The position numbers and the translations under genes were made by a program. From JAHRAW01 sp965212085 (GTDB lineage: Bacteria; Pseudomonadota; Gammaproteobacteria; Arenicellales; Poriferihabitantaceae), in NCBI GenBank assembly GCA_965212085.1, contig OZ243042.1, positions 1,054,001 through 1,118,000 of the forward strand: a stretch of 64,000 nt of DNA. Reading direction: 5' to 3'. Numbering within the stretch: position 1 is the stretch's first letter; every line of letters starts with the position of its first letter. The notes beneath the pieces are model-generated. The model saw only the letters and a list, made by a program, of their open reading frames with translations, was not told the origin of the DNA and searched no databases. Of the stretch, positions 42,493 to 51,176 are shown piece by piece.

Positions 42493-43020
42493 TTACTCGT
42501 CCAGGAACGGCCGGATGAGCGCACGGGATTCGGCATTGTTCCAGGCGCGTTCGCCGCGCACCTTGAGCGCCAGGTTGCCGGCCTTGTCAACGATGATGGT
42601 GGTGGGCAGGACGCGCACCGGCCAGCGCTCGGCCACGGTAATCACCGGGCGGTCCACCAGCACCGGGAAGTTCACCTCGCGGCCCAAACTGCCGATGAAG
42701 CCGGCGATGGCGTCATCCGGTTCGCCCATGTTGATGGCGAGAATTTCAAACGGCCGCCCTTTGAGGCCGTCCTTGAGCGCCGGCAGCGAAGGAAACTCGG
42801 CAACGCAGGGCGCGCACCAGGTCGCCCAGAAGTTGACCAGAACCACCCGCCCGCGATAGTCGGCGAGGTTGATTTGCCCGCCCCCGTATCGCTCGAGCAC
42901 AAAGCTTGCCAGCGGCTCGCGGTTGTCGTGGTTGCTTTGGCCGGCGGCGTCGCTCGTGAAAAACACGCCGCCCGCCCACAGCAGCGCGGCGAGTACGTGA
43001 AGCGTCAAGGCAGCCCGCAT
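42493..43020 (-). CDS. TlpA/ResA-like periplasmic thioredoxin
   Basis: This 175-residue protein has an N-terminal signal/anchor segment (1-26) and a TlpA-like fold. The redox motif is W-C-A-P-C in LVNFWATWCAPCVAEFPSLP (about 70) and the cis-Pro is in VRVLPTTIIVD. It reduces or transfers disulfides outside the cytoplasm, for example in cytochrome maturation; the client is unknown. It lies 12 bp upstream of nadD. Confidence 0.88.
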   Translation of the reverse strand: MRAALTLHVLAALLWAGGVFFTSDAAGQSNHDNREPLASFVLERYGGGQINLADYRGRVVLVNFWATWCAPCVAEFPSLPALKDGLKGRPFEILAINMGEPDDAIAGFIGSLGREVNFPVLVDRPVITVAERWPVRVLPTTIIVDKAGNLALKVRGERAWNNAESRALIRPFLDE

Positions 43021-43081
43021 ATCCGTTTTTTCGTTGGTTTCATTGGTTTAATTGGTGTCGTTTGTTCCGTTGGCCGGGCTT

Positions 43082-43579
43082 TTAACTTCGGGTTTCGGTA
43101 ACCTGATACCGCCAGCGAATCGTGCCCGCCGGTTCGGCGCCGCTAAAAAACAAGTTGCGGGAAATGTCCCGCGCCTGACCGGGCGGAATCCTGGCGTTGA
43201 TGCGCTCATCGGCCTGGCCGATCACCGCGCAGGCACCGGCGTCATTCTCGTTCTCGCCCTCGCCCTGGCCCTGGCCCGGGCAGTCCAGCATGGTGATGCT
43301 GACCACGAGTTCCTTCAGCAGGATGGACGGATGGGCGTTCACCAGGCGCGCGTTAAACTGGTAGCTGCCGCCGTAGGCCGGGGCGATGACCGGGTTTTCG
43401 ATTTTGATGTCGTCCACCGGCAGTTTTTGCCGCCCCTGCAGGGCGTCTTCCCGGGTGCCGAAGATGATGACCGCGGCGGCGATGCCCATCGCTCCGAGAA
43501 TGCTGAACGCGGTTTTCGGAAAGTGGGTTGACATGTACAACAGGGCGATGACCACAACGCCCAGCAAAAGCCATTGCAT
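43082..43579 (-). CDS. Membrane protein, two N-terminal spans, unknown function
   Basis: This 165-residue protein has two hydrophobic segments (about 2-16 and 23-41) and an extracytoplasmic beta-rich part with YQFNARLVNAHPSILLKELV and ARDISRNLFFSG. It resembles small conserved proteins with a FxxG/beta-sandwich tail. A hexanucleotide repeat at 43243-43277 encodes PGQGQGEGENEND. The start at MQWLLLGV was chosen over longer frames that overlap nadA. Confidence 0.65.
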   Translation of the reverse strand: MQWLLLGVVVIALLYMSTHFPKTAFSILGAMGIAAAVIIFGTREDALQGRQKLPVDDIKIENPVIAPAYGGSYQFNARLVNAHPSILLKELVVSITMLDCPGQGQGEGENENDAGACAVIGQADERINARIPPGQARDISRNLFFSGAEPAGTIRWRYQVTETRS

Positions 43580-43719
43580 TGATACGTTATCCGGTGGGTT
43601 GAATGGGCAAACCATAGCGGTTTGGCGGCCAATTCTCAACTTGAATTTGCCCCCGTTCGGGCGCATATTGCTGGTATCCTCAGGTTTTGCGAACTGTTGC
43701 GAACCGCCCCGAACCATCC

Positions 43720-44781
43720 ATGAACAACGAAACCCTGGTCCCGCAATCCCAACGCGCCCGCATCAAGGAACTGGTGGAGCGCGCCTGGGCGGTCGAGCAT
43801 CCCGAACTGGACGCCGCTCAAACCGAAGCCCTCAAGGCCACCATCAAGCGCAAACTGAAAGAGCAAAACGCCGTGCTGGTGGCGCACTATTACGTTGACG
43901 GCGCGCTCCAGGACCTCGCCGATGAAACCGGCGGCTGCGTGTCCGACTCGCTGGAAATGGCGCGCTTCAGCGACCGCCACGAAGCCGGCACCGCCATCGT
44001 CGCCGGCGTGCGCTTCATGGGCGAGACCGCAAAAATCCTGAGCCCGGCAAAACGCATCCTGATGGTCGAGCGCGAAGCCGAATGCTCCCTCGACCTGGCC
44101 TGCCCGGCGGATGAGTTTTCGCGGTTCTGCGACCGGCATCCCGGGCGCACGGTGGTGGTGTACGCCAACACCAGCGCCGCGGTCAAGGCGCGGGCCGACT
44201 GGGTGGTGACTTCGTCCATCGCGCTCAAAGTGATCAAGCACCTCCACGAGCAGGGCGAGAAGATAATCTGGGCGCCGGACAAATACCTCGGCGACTACGT
44301 GCAACGCAAAACCGGCGCCGACATGCTGTTGTGGCGGGCGTCCTGCGTGGTGCACGAAGAGTTCAAGGCCGAAGCGCTGCAAGGATTGATGAAGCAGCAT
44401 CCCGGCGCCAGGGTGCTGGTGCATCCCGAATCCCCGCGGGAAGTGGTGGCGCTGGCGGACGTGGTCGGCTCAACCAGCCAGATCATCAACGCCGCCAAGG
44501 AACTGGACGCCACCGAGTTCATCGTCGCCACCGAGTCCGGCATCTTCCACAAAATGAAGGAAGCCGCGCCGGGGAAAAAGTTTTACGAAGCGCCCACCGC
44601 CGGCGAAGGCGCCACCTGCGAGAGTTGCGCCATGTGCCCGTGGATGAAAATGAACGACTTGCAACGCCTCGATAATATCCTGACCCTGGGCAGCAACGAA
44701 ATCCTCATAGACGAGCCGGTCCGCAAAAAGGCCGAACGCTCCATCCGCCGCATGGTGGAGTTCGGGCGGCGGGCGCATTGA
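43720..44781 (+). CDS. nadA: Quinolinate synthase A
   Basis: This 353-residue [4Fe-4S] enzyme condenses iminoaspartate and dihydroxyacetone phosphate to quinolinate. It has the family motifs LVAHYYVDGALQDLADETGG, FMGETAKILSP, the middle HPESPREVVALAD, and the C-terminal cluster region EGATCESCAMCPWMKMN. It is divergent from the small membrane protein gene. nadB and nadC are not in the window. Confidence 0.95.
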   Translation: MNNETLVPQSQRARIKELVERAWAVEHPELDAAQTEALKATIKRKLKEQNAVLVAHYYVDGALQDLADETGGCVSDSLEMARFSDRHEAGTAIVAGVRFMGETAKILSPAKRILMVEREAECSLDLACPADEFSRFCDRHPGRTVVVYANTSAAVKARADWVVTSSIALKVIKHLHEQGEKIIWAPDKYLGDYVQRKTGADMLLWRASCVVHEEFKAEALQGLMKQHPGARVLVHPESPREVVALADVVGSTSQIINAAKELDATEFIVATESGIFHKMKEAAPGKKFYEAPTAGEGATCESCAMCPWMKMNDLQRLDNILTLGSNEILIDEPVRKKAERSIRRMVEFGRRAH

Positions 44782-44846
44782 TACCAGACCATTCAGTCGC
44801 TCAGTAATCTTGGGCAGACTGCACACCCCCGACCCCCGGACCAAAC

Positions 44847-45206
44847 ATGAAACTTTACGCCATCCGCATTTTTACCACCGACTGGGATCGCTCGGTGGAC
44901 TTCTATGAAGAGACCATCGGCCTGCCCCTGACCTTCGTTGACCAGGCGTTTGCCTGGGCCGAGTTCGATCTGGGCGGCGCGCGGCTGGGGATCGAGGGGA
45001 TGGACGCCGGCGCGCCGCAGGCGGACGAGTTGGTCGGGCGGTTCGTCGGCGTCTCCCTCGCCGTTGACGACATTGACCTCGTCTATTCGCAACTGGCCGC
45101 CAAGGGCGTGGCGTTCACCGGCCCCCCGGAAAAACAACCCTGGGGCGGCACGCTGGCGCATTTCAAGGATCCGGACGGCAATGTCCTGACGCTGCTCGGA
45201 ACGTAA
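44847..45206 (+). CDS. VOC-superfamily (glyoxalase/dioxygenase-like) protein
   Basis: This 119-residue protein has two beta-alpha-beta-beta-beta modules. The first is YAIRIFTTDWDRSVDFYEET, with AWAEFDLGGARLGIEG. The second is GVSLAVDDIDLVYSQL, then GGTLAHFKDPDGNVLTLLGT with the usual metal Glu position missing at the very end. Function may be lyase, dioxygenase or antibiotic binding. It stands alone downstream of nadA. Confidence 0.8.
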   Translation: MKLYAIRIFTTDWDRSVDFYEETIGLPLTFVDQAFAWAEFDLGGARLGIEGMDAGAPQADELVGRFVGVSLAVDDIDLVYSQLAAKGVAFTGPPEKQPWGGTLAHFKDPDGNVLTLLGT

Positions 45207-45227
45207 CTTCTTGCGGCTCGTCATTCC

Positions 45228-45253
45228 TGTACAGGTTCACTCATTCACTGACA
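45228..45253 (+). repeat. Solo IS terminal inverted repeat in the preferred target
   Basis: TGTACAGGTTCACTCATTCA then CTGACA follows GTCATTCC directly. That is the inverted form of the GGAATGAC target seen at the two full IS copies. No transposase remains. Confidence 0.75.
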
Positions 45254-45292
45254 GCAAGAGAGTCCGGCTATCGCCGAACTCTCTTGCTGTCA
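45249..45292. terminator. Long hairpin after the VOC gene
   Basis: TGACAGCAAGAGAGT pairs perfectly with ACTCTCTTGCTGTCA (15 bp), and the inner CGGC-TATC-GCCG continues the stem with one mismatch. It could end transcription from the left but has no U-run, so it may simply be repeat DNA. The loop segment TCCGGCTATCGCCGAAC also occurs in repeat B. Confidence 0.45.
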
Positions 45293-45320
45293 TTCCCGCA
45301 GGATTTTAGCGGGAATCCAG
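45289..45320 (+). repeat. Short dRS3-like inverted repeat
   Basis: GTCATTCCCGCAGG ... AGCGGGAATCCAG has the outer arms of repeat A but only a short centre. It recalls the ATTCCC-N8-GGGAAT class of Neisseria. Confidence 0.75.
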
Positions 45321-45348
45321 TCCAACCGGCGGCGTGGTCGCTGACTTT

Positions 45349-45416
45349 CTGGATTCCCGATACGATGAAAAATATGGTCGCTAACGCTCCCTATTTTTCT
45401 ATCGTTCGGGAATGAC
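45349..45416 (-). repeat. Palindromic repeat A, inverted
   Basis: CTGGATTCCCGATACGATG at the left, TATCGTTCGGGAATGAC at the right. Confidence 0.9.
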
Positions 45417-45453
45417 ACCGAGGGAGATTTTCTATAGACCGAGCGGCGTGCGC

Positions 45454-46131
45454 TCACAGTTTTCGCGCCAGACCCACGGGCAGGCCGGCAAGACGGCGGT
45501 ACTCGCCGCTACTGAAGCGGCCGGGATTTTCCAGGTATTCGAGGGCCATATCGGTCATGTCGACGCCCCAGAATGGCCGCTCGCCGATCACCAGGGTCGG
45601 CACGCCGAACAGATCCCGTTGCGCGGCTTCTTCGGTGTTGGCGCGAAGTTGCGCCTTGACCCAGGGTTGGCCGATGAGTTCGTCGCCGTCCGCGGTTCCC
45701 TGCCGCCGGCAAAGCCCCTCCCAGTCTTCACGCCGGGTCAAATCCGCGCCGCCGGCGTAGAGCGCCCGGAAAATATCCGTGACGCAGTCCCGGCGGCAAC
45801 GCAGGGCGACCGCCAGGCGCAAGGCCGGCAACGGATTGAACGGATGCGCCGGCGGAAATTTCATCGGAATGCCGTGCTTCTCGGCCAGCCACTGGCAGTG
45901 CTGGTAGGAAATCGTCCGCTTCGCCGGAATTTCCGCCGGGCCTTTGGCGCCCCAGTGTTTCAGCAGACCCGCCAGCAACACCGGGCGGTAGTTCCGCCCC
46001 AGGCGCGGATGATGGCGCAGCAACAACTCATGCTGCAAATACGCAAACGGCGAGATGAAATCAAAATACCAGTCGATTGCCACCCCGCCGGCATCGGGTT
46101 GGGTGGGCGGATGTGAGTCAGTAACGGGCAT
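45454..46131 (-). CDS. 2-hydroxychromene-2-carboxylate isomerase-like (DsbA-fold, kappa GST type) protein
   Basis: This 225-residue protein has a thioredoxin-like start WYFDFISPFAYLQHELL with Ser in place of the DsbA cysteine pair, an inserted helical domain, and the closing VPTLVIGERPFWGVDMTDMALEYL. This is the HCCA isomerase/kappa-GST pattern that uses glutathione in aromatic breakdown. No aromatic pathway genes lie nearby. Confidence 0.85.
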   Translation of the reverse strand: MPVTDSHPPTQPDAGGVAIDWYFDFISPFAYLQHELLLRHHPRLGRNYRPVLLAGLLKHWGAKGPAEIPAKRTISYQHCQWLAEKHGIPMKFPPAHPFNPLPALRLAVALRCRRDCVTDIFRALYAGGADLTRREDWEGLCRRQGTADGDELIGQPWVKAQLRANTEEAAQRDLFGVPTLVIGERPFWGVDMTDMALEYLENPGRFSSGEYRRLAGLPVGLARKL

Positions 46132-46451
46132 TTGTTGGGCTCAGGGCAGGGCGGGTCGGGTGACCGTAGTATAAATGGAGCGGATGATTTGCACACCATC
46201 GGCGGTTTTGTCCTGAATAACCCCCCAATGCCCCGGTTTGGGCGTTTCAGCCGAGGCATCGGCGAGAGCAAACCGGGGGCGCATTCCACGGTTTCCTGTA
46301 TATTCGGTTGAATTTCAATGGCTTATAGCCGGTTTGAGCGTCGTCGCCATGGATCGAGACGCCCCGCTTGCATTGTATACAGTATACAATGTATGCTGTA
46401 TTCAAGTACAAACCGATCCTTAATCAACACGGCACCATGCGGGAGGAAACC
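46132..46451. other. Promoter region of the ABC importer operon
   Basis: This 320-bp region has no credible gene. Its right part holds the palindrome at 46374-46388, followed by a half-site-like GTATGCTGTATTC, and a strong ribosome-binding site GGGAGG at 46441-46446. Confidence 0.7.
46374..46388. promoter_or_regulatory. GntR operator candidate 1 (TGTATAC-A-GTATACA)
   Basis: It is a perfect 7-1-7 palindrome, extended to 21 bp by CAT...ATG on each side (46371-46391). It is centred about 70 bp upstream of the importer start. The same 15-bp site occurs at 51968 and 63318. Confidence 0.75.
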
Positions 46452-47762
46452 ATGAAATTCAGTCATGCAATCAAGTCGGTCGCTGCAAGCGTACTGGCAC
46501 TTTCACTCGTTATCTTGAGCGCTGCCCGGGCGGAGGAACCGCCGGTGGTGGTGGGCTATATCGGCTCGTTCGCCTCGGATACGGGTCTGAGCACCATTCG
46601 TGGCGCGGAAATCGCCATTGAAGAACTTAACGCCAAAGGCGGTGTTCTCGGCGGACGCAAAATCAAATTTGTCAAAGCCGATACCCGGGAAAACGTCTCG
46701 GAGGGAATCAGAGCATATGAGTACCTGAACGACGTCGAGAAGGCGGACTTCATCATCTCGGGCAGCATAGACGATGTGTCCCTGGGGTGGCTGCCGCGGA
46801 TGGTTGAATATCGCACGCCAACCCTGGACACCTGGACTTCTTACGTCGGCATCATCGACAAAGTGGTCAACGAGTACGACAAGTACAAGATGTACTTTAT
46901 GAATATCGCCTGCGACGAAGCGCTGGCCACGTTGTACGTGGATTTCGGCAAGGACGTTCTGGCCAAACAAAAAGGCTATAAAACCACCGTCATCCTGCAG
47001 GAAGACACCGCTTTTGGCGGCTCAATCGCCGGCCTCGTGGAGCAACTGCTGGCCCCCGAAGCGGGCATCGAAATCAAGGACAAGATCGTCTATGACACGA
47101 ATACGGTGGACTTCGCGCCGGTCTTCAACAAAGCGGTCGCAACGGGAGCGGACTTCATCTACATCATCACTTCGGTAAAAAGCCAGGTGCCCGCTTCGCA
47201 GTACGTCAAACTGCAGGTTCCCATGCCGATGACCGGGGTCAACGTTGCCGCTTTTGGGCAAGACTTCTGGAACGACACGGGCGGCCTCGGCGAAGGCACA
47301 TCAACCCTGAGCCCGTTGCCGTCGGTTGGGTTTGAGTTGGACGAGCGAACCGCAAAATTCCTCGCCAAGTACAAAGCCAAATACGGCGGCAACCGCCCCA
47401 TCGTTCCGCATTTCAACGGCTATAACGCCTACTACGGCATTTACAACGCTTTTAACGCGGCGGAACGCGCCAAAGGATTCGCGCCGCTGGACCGGTGGGT
47501 CGAGGAGATGGAGAACGAGGATATTAAACTCTACAAAGATGGCAAGCTGTGGCTGCGTTACGGCTTCTGGAAGCCGGGCGAAATCGAACCGCGCACCAAC
47601 CGCGAGTACACGCACAACCTGCGGTTCGACATCACCGCGCCTTACGATGACGGAGCGCCGGCGATGGTGGTGGTTCAGTGGTACGGCAACGGCGAGGCGG
47701 CGGTGGTTTATCCGCCGAAATACGCCACCGGGAAATTCCAGGAACCGTCGTGGCTTAAATAG
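46452..47762 (+). CDS. ABC importer substrate-binding protein (LivK/amide type)
   Basis: This 436-residue periplasmic protein has a signal peptide (about 1-26, AARA-EE). The type I binding fold starts VVVGYIGSFASDTGLSTIRG, then AEIAIEELNAKGGVLGGRKI and a hinge near TPTLDTWTS. It is longer than LivK (near 370), like receptors for amides, urea or other amines. The ATG at 46452 follows GGGAGG by 5 nt. It feeds the LivHMGF-type permease that follows. Confidence 0.88.
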   Translation: MKFSHAIKSVAASVLALSLVILSAARAEEPPVVVGYIGSFASDTGLSTIRGAEIAIEELNAKGGVLGGRKIKFVKADTRENVSEGIRAYEYLNDVEKADFIISGSIDDVSLGWLPRMVEYRTPTLDTWTSYVGIIDKVVNEYDKYKMYFMNIACDEALATLYVDFGKDVLAKQKGYKTTVILQEDTAFGGSIAGLVEQLLAPEAGIEIKDKIVYDTNTVDFAPVFNKAVATGADFIYIITSVKSQVPASQYVKLQVPMPMTGVNVAAFGQDFWNDTGGLGEGTSTLSPLPSVGFELDERTAKFLAKYKAKYGGNRPIVPHFNGYNAYYGIYNAFNAAERAKGFAPLDRWVEEMENEDIKLYKDGKLWLRYGFWKPGEIEPRTNREYTHNLRFDITAPYDDGAPAMVVVQWYGNGEAAVVYPPKYATGKFQEPSWLK

Positions 47763-47882
47763 CCGGTAGCGTTTTCACCATTGGCTCCTTACTCAGAGGG
47801 AGCAACCAATGGCGGCCGCGCAAGACCATTCCACGGGGGCCTGCCCGGGCTCCCGTGGAGGCCGCCCGCACCCCGGTAAATA

Positions 47883-48737
47883 ATGCTTTCCCAAATCCTC
47901 GTTCAGGGGCTGTTGCTGAGCGGCCTGTACGCTTTGATCGCCGTGGGATTTACCATGATTTTCAGCGTCGGCAGGGTGCTGAATCTGGGATATGGTGTCT
48001 ATATCATGCTCGGCGGCTATGCGTACTACTACACCGTTCAGGTGCTCGGCATGGCCAAGGTTGCCGGTTTCTTTTGCGCCATTTTGTCGGGGGTTGTTTT
48101 CGGCGTGCTGGTGTATGCGCTTTTGGTCCGGCGCTTCAAGGGCAACGCGGTCGCCATCGAAATTTCCACCCTGATCCTGGCGGTGGTGATGCAGTCACTG
48201 ATCGTCCTGATTTTTTCGCCATCGCCAAAAACCATGTGGCCGCTGATTCCGGGCGTGTTGCGGATCGCCGGGCTGAACGTTACCTACAACATCCTGCTGG
48301 CAATGCTGACGAGCTGGCTGGTGCTCGGGGGATTGTTGCTGTACGTCAGTAAAACCCACGTCGGCCGCGCCATACGCGCGGTATCCATGGACCCGAAAGG
48401 CGCGATCATTTCCGGCATTGACCCGGACCGGATCAACTACATCACGTGGGGCCTTTCCGGGGCGTTGGGCGCCATCGCCGGCGTGTTTCTCGCAACCTAC
48501 ACCCAGCTCGACCCGGCCATGTGGGTGTTCCCGCTGATTATCGCCGTTGCGGTGGTCATCGTCGGCGGAATTGGCAGCATTATCGGCGGGCTCGTTGCCG
48601 CGCACATCATCGGTTTTATGGAAACCATCGTAACCACGTCGATCGCCGCTGAGTTGCGCGGCGTAACCACCATGCTGCTGATTATTATCGTGCTGGTCAT
48701 CGTTCCCAAAGGATTGTTTGGGAGGGCGGAGATCTGA
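47883..48737 (+). CDS. ABC importer permease, LivH type
   Basis: This 284-residue inner-membrane permease has about eight spans, the start LLSGLYALIAVGFTMIFSVGRVLNLGYG and the coupling-helix region RAIRAVSMDPKGAIISGIDPDRIN. It is 120 bp after the receptor and overlaps the next start by one base (TGATG). It forms the pore with the LivM-type partner. Confidence 0.92.
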   Translation: MLSQILVQGLLLSGLYALIAVGFTMIFSVGRVLNLGYGVYIMLGGYAYYYTVQVLGMAKVAGFFCAILSGVVFGVLVYALLVRRFKGNAVAIEISTLILAVVMQSLIVLIFSPSPKTMWPLIPGVLRIAGLNVTYNILLAMLTSWLVLGGLLLYVSKTHVGRAIRAVSMDPKGAIISGIDPDRINYITWGLSGALGAIAGVFLATYTQLDPAMWVFPLIIAVAVVIVGGIGSIIGGLVAAHIIGFMETIVTTSIAAELRGVTTMLLIIIVLVIVPKGLFGRAEI

Positions 48738-49705
48738 TGCCCGGCTTGCTGGCGCGCCACAAAAAAGGCATTTCGGGCTGGCTGATTTTTGGCGTGCTGA
48801 TGCTGATGCTGCCTCTTGCGGCGTCCACGGGCACCGTCCGCGTGTTCGTATTCGCCAATTTTCTCGCCCTGTTTGCGATGAGCTGGGACGTCATGTCCGG
48901 GCGCACCGGCTACATCAGTTTCGGACACCCCTTTCTCATCGGCATCGGCGGATATACCACGGCCATCCTGACGTATCACCTGGGCTGGCCGGTGTATTTT
49001 ACGATTCCCATCGCCGTGGTAACGACCATGGTCGGCGGGACGTTGTTCTTCCTGCCGGCCCTGCGCACCAGGGGCACTTATTTTGCCCTGGTTACCCTTG
49101 CCTTCATGGAGCTGATGTACGGGCTGGTGCAGGTTATCGCCCCCGAAGTGACCGGCGGAACGCGCGGCTTGTCGGGCATACCTTCGATTCTGAGCGGCGC
49201 GATTCCCAACTATTACCTGTCGTTCGGCGCGCTGTTCGTTATCGGCTTTGGCCTGTGGCTGTTGTTTCAAACCAGGTTCGGCACCGCGCTGAGCGCGATC
49301 AGCATGGATGAAGACGCGGTCAAGGTGTCGGGCCTCAGCACCGTCAAACTGAAACTGTTTGCGTTTTTGGCCAGCGCTTTTGTGGCCGGAGTCGGCGGCG
49401 CCTTATACATTCATTATCTGGGCTCAATCGCGCCGCGCGGGCTGTTCGACATTAACTTCCTGTTCACCATTTTGGTGTCCGCCCTGCTCGGCGGTGCCGG
49501 CACCATCGTCGGCCCCATCATCGGCGCTTATTTTCTAACTTTCCTGCTGGAATTTTTGCGCCCGTACATTCCCGGCACCGAACGCTACCTGATATACGGC
49601 TGCATCGCCCTGCTGATTTATGTATACCGGCCGCAGGGCATCTATGACCTGATCGGCGGTTTGGCCGCCCGGCTGAAGACCGCGCTGGCCGGGAACGACC
49701 GATGA
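48737..49705 (+). CDS. ABC importer permease, LivM type
   Basis: This 322-residue permease has about nine spans, with WDVMSGRTGYISFGHPFLIG, LRTRGTYFALVTLAFMELMY and the coupling region TALSAISMDEDAVKVSGLS. Its stop overlaps the ATPase start (ATGA). Confidence 0.92.
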   Translation: MPGLLARHKKGISGWLIFGVLMLMLPLAASTGTVRVFVFANFLALFAMSWDVMSGRTGYISFGHPFLIGIGGYTTAILTYHLGWPVYFTIPIAVVTTMVGGTLFFLPALRTRGTYFALVTLAFMELMYGLVQVIAPEVTGGTRGLSGIPSILSGAIPNYYLSFGALFVIGFGLWLLFQTRFGTALSAISMDEDAVKVSGLSTVKLKLFAFLASAFVAGVGGALYIHYLGSIAPRGLFDINFLFTILVSALLGGAGTIVGPIIGAYFLTFLLEFLRPYIPGTERYLIYGCIALLIYVYRPQGIYDLIGGLAARLKTALAGNDR

Positions 49706-50433
49706 GCGTCCTGCTGGAAGCCCGCGGGCTGACCAAAACTTTCGGCGGGCTTGTGGCCACGGATAATTTATCGTTTCAGGTCAAGCGCGGCGAAACCCTG
49801 GGTTTGATCGGGCCCAACGGCGCGGGCAAAACCACCATCTTCAACCTGCTGATGAATGAGGTGCGGCCCAACGCCGGGCGGGTGTACATGAACGGGCGGG
49901 ACATCAGCAAACTGCCCGTGCATATGCGCGTCAAACGAGGGCTGGTGAGAACCTATCAGGTGCCCAGGCCGTTCGCGCAAATGTCGGTTCTGGAGAATAT
50001 CCGGGTCAGCATGATGCGCGACGATCTGCTCGACATGATCACCCGCCCGGCGGAACACGACCGTGAAACCGAACTGGCCGCCAGCGTCGGATTTGACGAC
50101 AGCCATTTTCACAAACTTCCGGCGGAACTGGCCATGGGCGACCTGCGCAAACTGGAACTGGCCAGAACCCTGGCCACCGGCCCCCGGGTGCTTCTCCTTG
50201 ACGAGGTTTTTGCCGGCCTGACCTTTGCGGAGATCGACAGGATATCCGAACTATTGCTGGCCAGGAAGCGCCACGGCATGACCTATATGATTGTCAGCCA
50301 CGACCTTCGCTCGCTGGAGCCGCTGGTGGACCGGGTCATGGTTTTGTGTTTCGGAAAGGCCATCGCCGAGGGCAGTTTCGATGAGGTCATCAGGGATAAA
50401 GACGTGCAGGCCGCCTACCTCGGCATTGGCTGA
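49702..50433 (+). CDS. ABC importer ATPase, LivG type
   Basis: This 243-residue ATPase has Walker A GLIGPNGAGKTTIFN (about 37), LivG-type LVRTYQVPRPFAQMSVLEN, a signature region reading LAMGDLRKLELARTLA (in place of LSGGQ), and Walker B VLLLDEVFAGLT. The degenerate signature LAMGD is unusual but compatible with an asymmetric ATPase pair. Confidence 0.9.
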   Translation: MSVLLEARGLTKTFGGLVATDNLSFQVKRGETLGLIGPNGAGKTTIFNLLMNEVRPNAGRVYMNGRDISKLPVHMRVKRGLVRTYQVPRPFAQMSVLENIRVSMMRDDLLDMITRPAEHDRETELAASVGFDDSHFHKLPAELAMGDLRKLELARTLATGPRVLLLDEVFAGLTFAEIDRISELLLARKRHGMTYMIVSHDLRSLEPLVDRVMVLCFGKAIAEGSFDEVIRDKDVQAAYLGIG

Positions 50434-50441
50434 GCGGGTCC

Positions 50442-51146
50442 ATGGCGCTGCTTGAAATTGAAAATCTGCGCGCCTGTTACGGCAAAGCGCGCGCCCTGCA
50501 CGATGTTTCATTGCGCGTTGAGGCGGGGCAGATTATCGCCATCATCGGCCCCGTGGGCGCCGGCAAATCCACCTTGATGGATTCGATAATGGGCCTGACC
50601 GAGGTCGAGGGCGGGGTGCGTTACGAGGGCCGCGATCTCGCCGCCTGCAGCCCTTCCCAAATTGTGCAAATGGGAATCGCCTGCGCCACCGAGCGGGGCA
50701 ATTTGTTTCCGTACATGGGAGTGCGGGAGAACCTGCTGGTGGGCGCGTACACCGCGCGCCGGAATATCCGCGAAAGAATGCGGCGGGTGTTCGATTTGTT
50801 TCCGGTGCTCAAGGAGCGGCAGCAGCAGGAAACCCACACCCAGAGCGGCGGCGAGCGGCAGATGGTTTCCCTGGGCAGGGCCTTGATGGCCGACCCGAAA
50901 TTGCTGCTGGTGGACGAGCCAACCATTGGACTTTCCCCCAAAGTGTGCATGGACATCGAGACGGTGTTGCTGAAGCTGAATCGGGATATGGGTTTGACCG
51001 TCGTCATCGCCGAACAAAACGTCAATTTCGCCATGCGTATCGCGCAAAAAATCTACCTGCTCGAAAACGGCACGATTACCCGCTCGGGCAGCCCGGATGA
51101 GCTGCAACGCGATGAAACCATCAAGAAAACCTATTTCGGCGGTTGA
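50442..51146 (+). CDS. ABC importer ATPase, LivF type
   Basis: This 234-residue ATPase has Walker A IIGPVGAGKSTLMDS, signature SGGERQMVSLGRALM, Walker B LLLVDEPTIGLSP and the H-loop position replaced by Gln (VIAEQNVNFA), as in LivF proteins. It closes the five-gene importer operon and is convergent with the GntR gene (30-bp gap). Confidence 0.92.
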   Translation: MALLEIENLRACYGKARALHDVSLRVEAGQIIAIIGPVGAGKSTLMDSIMGLTEVEGGVRYEGRDLAACSPSQIVQMGIACATERGNLFPYMGVRENLLVGAYTARRNIRERMRRVFDLFPVLKERQQQETHTQSGGERQMVSLGRALMADPKLLLVDEPTIGLSPKVCMDIETVLLKLNRDMGLTVVIAEQNVNFAMRIAQKIYLLENGTITRSGSPDELQRDETIKKTYFGG

Positions 51147-51176
51147 ACGAGAGGCCGGAGATTTTGATTAGTTTGA

